Shown one piece after another: positions 58,131-64,000 of a stretch of 64,000 nt of DNA (position 1 is its first letter; the number at the start of each line of letters is the position of its first letter). Position numbers and translations under genes: made by a program. Source of the DNA: Labyrinthula sp. Ha (Eukaryota > Sar > Bigyra > Labyrinthulida > Labyrinthulaceae); the NCBI GenBank assembly GCA_015227615.1, contig JAALGZ010000048.1, forward strand, positions 62,001 to 126,000. The letters run 5' to 3'. The notes under the pieces are model-generated. The model did no database searches. It was given only the letters and a program-made list of their open reading frames with translations, and was not told where the DNA came from.

Positions 58131-58340
58131 TTTTTCAACGATTTGGTTGTATTCTTTTCACAACGTGTGTTGCTTTGTATTTTGAACTGTTATTATACGA
58201 ATTTCTTTTTCAAAGACCCGGATAATTTGCGGAACAGTTTTCATGTATGCCTATTTGGGTCATTCTATGAGCTCTTAACAACACAGTATTGTATTACCAC
58301 GGAAGAATTAACTAGCAATAATTCAGATACTCCACAAAAG

Positions 58341-58958
58341 ATGTCTTCTCTAAAAAATGCTGTTCGCCGACGAGCTCACAATGAGCGATCCCAGCCATCA
58401 TTTCGAAAGAATCTTGGGCGATTGGAACATAGAAAGGATTTTATCAAACGTGTTAGAGATTTTAATGAAAAGAAAGAAAGACTCCAAAAACTCAAGCTAG
58501 AAGCAGCGTTGGCGAATCCAGAAGAATTTAACAGAAATATGATAAAGTCCAGGCTAGATACTAGAGGACGGCATGTAGATATTGAGATTGAAATGCCAGA
58601 AACTGAAAAACTTGAAAACCAAAAATTTAATTTGAACTATTTGCGTAATGAGAGACAAAAGGTAAAGAAGAAAATTGAGAAATTAAGAGAAACTTTACAA
58701 GCTCCAGAAGAAGGAACACGGAAAAGAAAGCACATAATATTCAGTGATACTCCAAATCTAGCAAATGAGACGAAAGAAGAAATAGTTATTGAAAATAATC
58801 CAAAAACTATGAAAAAGATTGAGGAACATGAAAACCGGTTACAAAAATTGGACAAAGTAATTTCAAGAATAACTCATCATCAACAATCTAAAACAAAGGA
58901 TAAACTTGAAAAAGAAAATCAAAAGAGAGAAATATTTAGACCACTTCGGAAACGTTAA
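58341..58958 (+). CDS. UTP11: U3 snoRNA-associated protein UTP11
   Basis: A 205-aa protein starting [19 protein letters not shown], a near match to the UTP11 N-terminus. [23 protein letters not shown] and then [17 protein letters not shown] follow at family positions, and the later K-H-I-I-F-S-D-T matches the K-H-x-x-F-x-D-T block. UTP11 belongs to the small-subunit processome that cuts and folds pre-18S rRNA in the nucleolus. I chose the internal ATG at 58341; the frame is open further upstream to 58122, but that extension is not UTP11-like and overlaps the neighbour's start. The protein is shorter than the human one (about 250 aa). Its stop codon overlaps that of the convergent gene. Confidence 0.93.
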   Translation: MSSLKNAVRRRAHNERSQPSFRKNLGRLEHRKDFIKRVRDFNEKKERLQKLKLEAALANPEEFNRNMIKSRLDTRGRHVDIEIEMPETEKLENQKFNLNYLRNERQKVKKKIEKLRETLQAPEEGTRKRKHIIFSDTPNLANETKEEIVIENNPKTMKKIEEHENRLQKLDKVISRITHHQQSKTKDKLEKENQKREIFRPLRKR

Positions 58959-60001
58959 TCTTTTCTAACTCGCTTGAAATCCTTCAACTTTGCAAAAGTT
59001 TGACTCACAATCAGCGGCAAGACAATTGTAGCCTCTACACAAACTTTAACACCTTCTGCTCCAATTTTTATCTTACCCCAGCTAACTGCTTCATCAGGTT
59101 TTGCACCTGAATCGCTTCCATCAAATTCTTGTGCAGTGTTTACAAAGACTGAATAATCAGCTCCATTTCTCATCAAGTTTGCGTTGCAAATATGATGCTT
59201 AACTAGTCCTCCACCAAGGATTAGCATCCCAGTTTTCTTTGCATTCAGAGCTTGATCGTTCATTAGTCGGATATCTTTAGCAATGTCAAGCACAAGACCT
59301 GGATTTTTGTAACTGTGGAAGTAAATCATATCACCTATTGAGCCATCGGTCAAACTTGGACAAAATACTGGGATGTCATTTCTTGCACACCAGTAGTAGA
59401 TTGACTCTGGATTATCAATTTTTTCTCCTAGAAGTTTTATCATCGAACTGGGTGTGTAAAATTCGCCTGTTCTTTTCTGCGTTTCGAGCATTTCATCCAA
59501 GATTGGATTCATGAACTCCTCAAACTTTACATAATTTGAATTTGGAACCAGAAGATTTCCAATTCGATTAAGACCTTTAAGTCGCAAGTTTTTTCCTTTA
59601 AGGGAAAAATCTCCTAGAAGAGTAGGAGCAAGGCACTTAATGAAATCTTCTTCGATCCCTCCTGCAGAAGAAACAACGACATCGACCATTTTATGTTGAC
59701 ATAAAAACCGCAGAATATCTCTTGAACCAGAAGAAACTAGGTTAGATGTATATCCAAGAAAAATTTTTACATCGTTTTCCAACATCAAGTTAATCTGTTC
59801 AATTGCTTTTCCTAGATTAGTGGACTGGAAGCCTGTTGTCAAGTAAGACGACATGAGCTTGTTATAGTCAAAAGGGTTGTTAAAATCATATCCTTTTACT
59901 TCTTTTGCATCTTTAGGAATTTCTTCAGTTACTTGCAAAACTGCATTAGCTGCTACCTCAGGCACTTCGTTGTCGTTTGTATTAATTTTTTCTGTTGTCA
60001 T
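58955..60001 (-). CDS. DHPS: Deoxyhypusine synthase
   Basis: A 348-aa protein matching deoxyhypusine synthase along its length: KGYDFN near 36, the NAD-site block [14 protein letters not shown] at 87-100, [17 protein letters not shown] at 108-124, the [11 protein letters not shown] spermidine/NAD region at 215-225, [10 protein letters not shown] at 261-270, and the active-site lysine K310 in AVSWGKI. The enzyme moves an aminobutyl group from spermidine to one lysine of eIF5A. Length and catalytic residues are normal. It overlaps UTP11 by four bases tail to tail, and its start is 141 bp from the divergent coiled-coil gene. Confidence 0.96.
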   Translation of the reverse strand: MTTEKINTNDNEVPEVAANAVLQVTEEIPKDAKEVKGYDFNNPFDYNKLMSSYLTTGFQSTNLGKAIEQINLMLENDVKIFLGYTSNLVSSGSRDILRFLCQHKMVDVVVSSAGGIEEDFIKCLAPTLLGDFSLKGKNLRLKGLNRIGNLLVPNSNYVKFEEFMNPILDEMLETQKRTGEFYTPSSMIKLLGEKIDNPESIYYWCARNDIPVFCPSLTDGSIGDMIYFHSYKNPGLVLDIAKDIRLMNDQALNAKKTGMLILGGGLVKHHICNANLMRNGADYSVFVNTAQEFDGSDSGAKPDEAVSWGKIKIGAEGVKVCVEATIVLPLIVSQTFAKLKDFKRVRKD

Positions 60002-60142
60002 TTTTTCTTAATGAAATTTCTTAGATGACGTGGCATTGTGAAGTTTTCCTGCCGGAAAACAATGCTTAATCCTGCCAAAAATACTCCATCAAACAATCTT
60101 TGCCAGTATAAAAGTATTTGAAATATTTATAGTTAGAAAACC
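60002..60142. promoter_or_regulatory. Divergent promoter region with TATA box
   Basis: This 141-bp gap separates the start codons of deoxyhypusine synthase (minus) and the coiled-coil gene (plus). TATAAAA at 60107-60113 lies 30-36 bp before the plus-strand ATG at 60143, which implies a very short 5' leader if it acts as a TATA box. Confidence 0.5.
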
Positions 60143-61330
60143 ATGAGTCAAGAGTTAAAGAAAGACTTTGATCCTTTTAGTCTGATTAACATCAATAGGT
60201 AGATTTCTAAGCTCGCTGAGTTTAGTCTGGAAGGAGTTCTGCTAAGAGTAAGAGATTCAATTGCTGGTATGATTTAGCTCTTTTCAATATTAGGGATCCA
60301 GGAAAGAATTGAAACAAATGAAGTTACCCTCAAGCATCTTGAAGAGGCAAAAAGAAGCACGAGTTTGCCGGTGGACAATGTCAAAGAGCGTGATTGTCAA
60401 AAAGTTTTAACTGATCTAGAAGCCAAATATAACACACTAAGCAAAAATATGAACCAGCTATCTAAGTGCACAGAGAGTTATATGCTTAAGTTAGACAATC
60501 TACGAGAAACAGTTTTCACGCTGGAAGGAGTAACAGAGAAAACAAAAGGAGAAATTGAGCTTAAAGTTAGAACGGATTTCTTTGCCAGAACTGAAGCAAA
60601 TGCATTGAAGCAGCGAATTTCCCGTCTCACGGAAGATGTAAGCTCGATATTTAACACATTGACAAGAAAAGTTTCCAGGAGTGAAATTTGTGAAATCGAA
60701 GGGAAACTGAATCAAGTGGAAAATTTTTCAGAGGCACTCCAAATCTTGAGCAAGGCTGTTCAAGATCAAAGTAAACACTTTGCTGAGATCAAAGGGATTT
60801 ATAAAAGCTTAAAGGAAAGAGGTGCGATTGAAAGAAACCAAATGAAAATTAACACCGAGTTGAAGGAGGTTCAAACACTTGTAAAGGAGCAAAAACTTGA
60901 CAAGTTGCTTGGGTTTAAAATTCTTACTAAAGACCAAATTGAAGGCGTTTCTCTTAGAGTTCAAAAGTGCTCTTCTGAGTTGTCATTATTTAAAAGAACA
61001 GAGGCAAAAGAGCTTCATAAACGCGTTCATCAAAAAAATCAAGAAGATGAGAATAGAGATCATAGAATTTTGCAACTAGAAACCGCACTTAAATTAATGA
61101 CCAAGAATCTAGAGGAAATGACGAACTTTAAGAGCAAAGTAAATACCCTGAGTGAAAGTCTTTCTGCCTCTACTCAAGAAAACATATTCTTCACAAATCA
61201 GATAGAATATCTTAAGAAAGGTTTGACTGAGGAAAGGACTTTAACTAAGGCTTTGACTGAGAAAGTTGATTTGCTCGAGAAAAAGAACGCTCTATGTTTT
61301 AAATTTATCAAAATGTTTCAACCAGAATAA
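60143..61330 (+). CDS. Coiled-coil protein, hypothetical
   Basis: Three exons (60143-60198, 60226-60266, 60294-61330) with two 27-nt introns in phases 2 and 1 give 377 aa. The first intron removes an in-frame TAG. Almost the whole protein is coiled-coil: heptads of L, I, V, E, K run from about residue 30 to the end (for example KAVQDQSKHFAEIKGIYKSL, and LTEKVDLLEKK near the end). No head or tail domain is recognisable. A structural or tethering role, such as in the cytoskeleton or basal body, is plausible but unproven. Confidence 0.75.
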
Positions 61331-61473
61331 CCAAAGATCTAGAAATATAATTTACTGCTTCAAAAGTTGTACAGTTTGTGTTTAGAAAAAGCTACATTCT
61401 CCTAAATCCCATTTTAAAATCAATTCCCAAACTATACAAAATACTACTAAAAAATTTTTCAAACATACTCTAC

Positions 61474-61905
61474 TTAACTTTCTTCATCTACCTCAGCAAT
61501 AGGTTGTAAACTTTTTATATTTTCATAACTACTTCTCATGTTTTCCCTGAATCCACCTTCTGATACAGTTGACAGGAAGCTCTGACCTGTGAGCACCTCC
61601 TTTGCACATCCTGGTGCGAAATTAAGCGGCATTGTTGCAGATCGACTCATTCTGGGAGGGATAGGGGTAGGACGTCTTTTTCTTCGTGTCCCTTGAGCTG
61701 AGTAGTAACAGCACATACTTTCACTTTTTAAATATGTCTCCGGTGCATTTTGACTAGAGTGTAGTTTTACAGGAAGGGAAGCTTGGCGAAGAAGTGTTGG
61801 TGTATCGAATACAGTCTCTTGTGAAATAGATGTAGTTTGGAACATTTTTCCTTGTCTTAGTTGTGAATTTGTGTTGTGGGATTGAGTTTGTTCTGCAGCG
61901 GACAT
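61474..61905 (-). CDS. Ser/Thr-rich hypothetical protein, start uncertain
   Basis: Counting from the ATG at 61905 gives 143 aa. The frame is open upstream to 62247, with another ATG at 62136, but the upstream codons are low in complexity and look like untranslated DNA. The protein is polar, with likely phosphosites around basic clusters (LLRQASLPVK, RRKRRPTPIPPR, MSRSATMP) and an acidic C-terminus. No domain recognised. The 3' end faces the coiled-coil gene, 143 bp away. Confidence 0.5.
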   Translation of the reverse strand: MSAAEQTQSHNTNSQLRQGKMFQTTSISQETVFDTPTLLRQASLPVKLHSSQNAPETYLKSESMCCYYSAQGTRRKRRPTPIPPRMSRSATMPLNFAPGCAKEVLTGQSFLSTVSEGGFRENMRSSYENIKSLQPIAEVDEES

Positions 61906-62247
61906 TTTTGTTTGGTTACTATTTGGTATTTCGTTCAACGGATTGATCGAATTCTCGCTCGAATGGCTATGGAACGAAATGTGAAGGGAGATTCTAGTTC
62001 TTGTAGTGGTTAGCCAGCAGTCCATGAACAGCATTATACTTACAAATACTCGGCTAGTCGGAGTTTGAATATTATGTCTGTTTAAGACATGATGAATTCT
62101 GATGTTGGGAGAAATGGGTGCAATTCGGGAATTCATGTGAATAGTCAATAATAAAAATAAAACAAGTATTATTAAAATAGATAAAAAAATCTCGTGAAAA
62201 ATGTTATAGTATAATATTTTAACTTGATTATATATATCAATTATCAA

Positions 62248-64000
62248 TTATATCGTAATGCACTGTTATCTAACATACTTTACTATTATAAGAAAATGAT
62301 CAGAGTATTCAATTATTCCCAAAATTATTTTGGGAATATTGAAGAAATATTTCATAAAATATATCCAGTAGTGAGGACATAATACCCGGGCGAGAAATAA
62401 GTTACAATGAACTTTCTTCTTTCGTCTATCTTTGCTATGAAAGAACGGCAGCTCGTAACCGGCAGGTGGTCACCAATTTCTAGTAAGATTTATATGTGAA
62501 AGGTCCTTTTAGTGAAAGTAACTCGTTTGCGGCAAGTTGTCGCAGCTAAAGATGGTCAAGGACACCAGAGCTTTACCTTGAGCTCATACGCGAACTGAAA
62601 TGAATTAAAAAATATGACCCATAATTATGAAAGGGTTGAAAGTAGTATTCCACAAAAGTAGAATTAAAATAATTAAACTTTGAGAGAAGGGTTACTTCCA
62701 AGTAAAGTTTATTTTTTTTGTAAATCATCCAGCCATGCAGAAATAAATGTTAACTAGTTTGCCAGCTGCTGCCTAACTGGAGAAGTTTATTGACTTACAT
62801 ATGGAATTATAATTCCTGAGGGGATAAGTAAAATCGAGCCTCCTGGGTGCCTACGGATTAGTTTGATTTGTTTGAAAAGATCTTTAACCTTATGATTTAT
62901 TCTATTTTATATATTTAAACGGCTAACTGATGTACTGGAGCGTATATGCCAAGTTGTTTAACTTTATTTAATTTGTTTCACTAACCTCTTAGAATATAAT
63001 TCGCTTACTAAAGGTTATAGTTATTCACTTACTTAGGACTAAACTATGTTGTTATAAGCTGTACAGAACTCTAGGCTGAATTTGATCTCAATGTTAATAA
63101 CTTTCTTGTTGCATGTATAAGTGTTTGCTCTTTAATTATTGCCCCAAAATATTACGTGGATACTCTACCACTAACTCTGCTGTATAAATACTGACTACTT
63201 CATTTTCACATGCAAGGGTAGCACTTGCTACACTAGGTAAATATCTGTTTAACAACCTCATTTAAATCTCGGGCACCAAAGTTATTACTAGCGGGACCAA
63301 GAATTTCTCCTGTTGTGGAGCTGTTCTATGTATATGAGATCAACTATTATAGTAAAGTTAGCCAAAGCGCTAAGAATTGAGATTTTAAGATGATAGACGC
63401 AAACTCTAGACATTTTAGCTTCCACATATGGTTTGACCTTGAGGCATATGGTTGGAGGTTTAGATTGGCGCTGCACCTGAGCTTACGAAAAAATGTTTTA
63501 AGAAGTTGAATAAGGTTAATTAAGTGTGGTATAACCAGATCAATTACAGAAACTGAAACTACCAATAAAAAAATTGATGCAACGCTTTGCCCCTAGCGAA
63601 ATAAACACTCTGTCTTTCAAGTTTTAGGAACTGACCCATATTTGAAAAGTTTCATCGAAGGTCAATAAATCACTATTTTACCTTAAAACCTTGTGTTTAA
63701 TTCTTACTTTGTTTCTTTTATGAAGGGCCAAAAGAAGATTTGCAGTTCCAACCCTTTAAGCAGCCAGGACAACTACGTTTCCACACAATTTCCTAGGAAC
63801 CCATTGTATTCCAAAATATGAACTGCAGCCATAATGACTGAAAAAATGAGGTCAACACTAAGCAAACAAGAAGTAAAATTGTGCTAAAGCTCTGATATGC
63901 TTTCTGTAGTATTACCTGAGTAGTACGGTATCATGGTACCGTCTTACATCTTCATCCATTGGTGATATTTTAAAAACATTTAATAAATAAAAGCTCTTCA
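62248..64000. other. No gene recognised to window end
   Basis: AT-rich DNA with a GC-richer patch at about 62430-62590. Open frames near 63288-63565 overlap in two frames of the same strand and have no recognisable content. Confidence 0.45.

Noticed and set aside
58122-58340. 73-codon N-terminal extension of UTP11
   Set aside because: The extension has no UTP11 similarity, while the internal ATG starts exactly at the conserved N-terminus; it also overlaps the neighbour's start.
60196-60204. In-frame TAG in the coiled-coil gene, read as a sign that TAG codes for Gln
   Set aside because: A 27-nt GT...TTTAG intron removes it in frame. The V-ATPase C gene ends in TAG just where the family ends, so TAG is a stop.
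61906-62247. Longer N-terminus for the Ser/Thr-rich gene with a hydrophobic segment
   Set aside because: The upstream codons are low in complexity and the most distal part has no ATG.

Overview
This is nuclear DNA of a eukaryote, most likely a single-celled protist or alga; I cannot name the lineage. The DNA is AT-rich and the standard genetic code fits throughout. The genes are plainly eukaryotic: V-ATPase subunit C, deoxyhypusine synthase, the U3 processome protein UTP11, a Tubby-domain protein, Rho-like GTPases with CAAX tails, tandem ubiquitin-like folds and EGF/7TM and leucine-rich-repeat membrane proteins. Homology and reading-frame phase let me place 21 introns in seven genes. Nearly all are 26-34 nt with a mode of 28 nt, and nearly all end in TAG. 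This intron size joins several short open frames into full-length genes.

Layout. 1-8.2 kb: an unrecognised 198-aa protein preceded by a 30-bp tandem repeat, then a Tubby-like protein and a TIR-like/TPR protein on the minus strand. 8.2-15.9 kb: no gene found. 15.9-20.4 kb: a four-exon secreted or membrane M14 carboxypeptidase with an ShK-like domain, and a drug/metabolite-type transporter. 20.8-21.0 kb: a run of stem-loops that may be a structured RNA. 21.7-27.2 kb: two Rho-like GTPase paralogues with identical intron positions, about 4 kb apart; the upstream one has lost key GTPase residues and one GT donor. 27.8-30.0 kb: a type II membrane sulfotransferase, head to head with a quinone-oxidoreductase-like enzyme. 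30.6-34.5 kb (and again at 55.5 kb): a family of small single-pass proteins with a CX6C box, all on the minus strand, one copy with a nonsense codon. 35.1-47.2 kb: V-ATPase subunit C, an IQ-motif protein, an EGF/7TM protein, two head-to-head type II LRR membrane proteins, a tandem ubiquitin-like protein, a single-pass membrane protein and an arylformamidase. 47.2-55.5 kb: a gene-poor block holding a strongly A-rich stretch and a tRNA-derived SINE-like element with a 14-bp target-site duplication. 57.2-62 kb: a compact cluster with an unknown protein, UTP11, deoxyhypusine synthase, a coiled-coil protein and a small Ser/Thr-rich protein.

There is no sign of operons. Genes sit in tight convergent or divergent pairs separated by gene-poor DNA of 1.3-8 kb. 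The housekeeping genes act in separate processes: ribosome assembly (UTP11), eIF5A hypusination (deoxyhypusine synthase) and vacuolar acidification (V-ATPase C). The accessory genes lean toward membrane, surface and signalling roles. The items most worth following up are the small CX6C membrane family, the degenerate Rho paralogue, the SINE-like element and the 20.8-kb stem-loop run.
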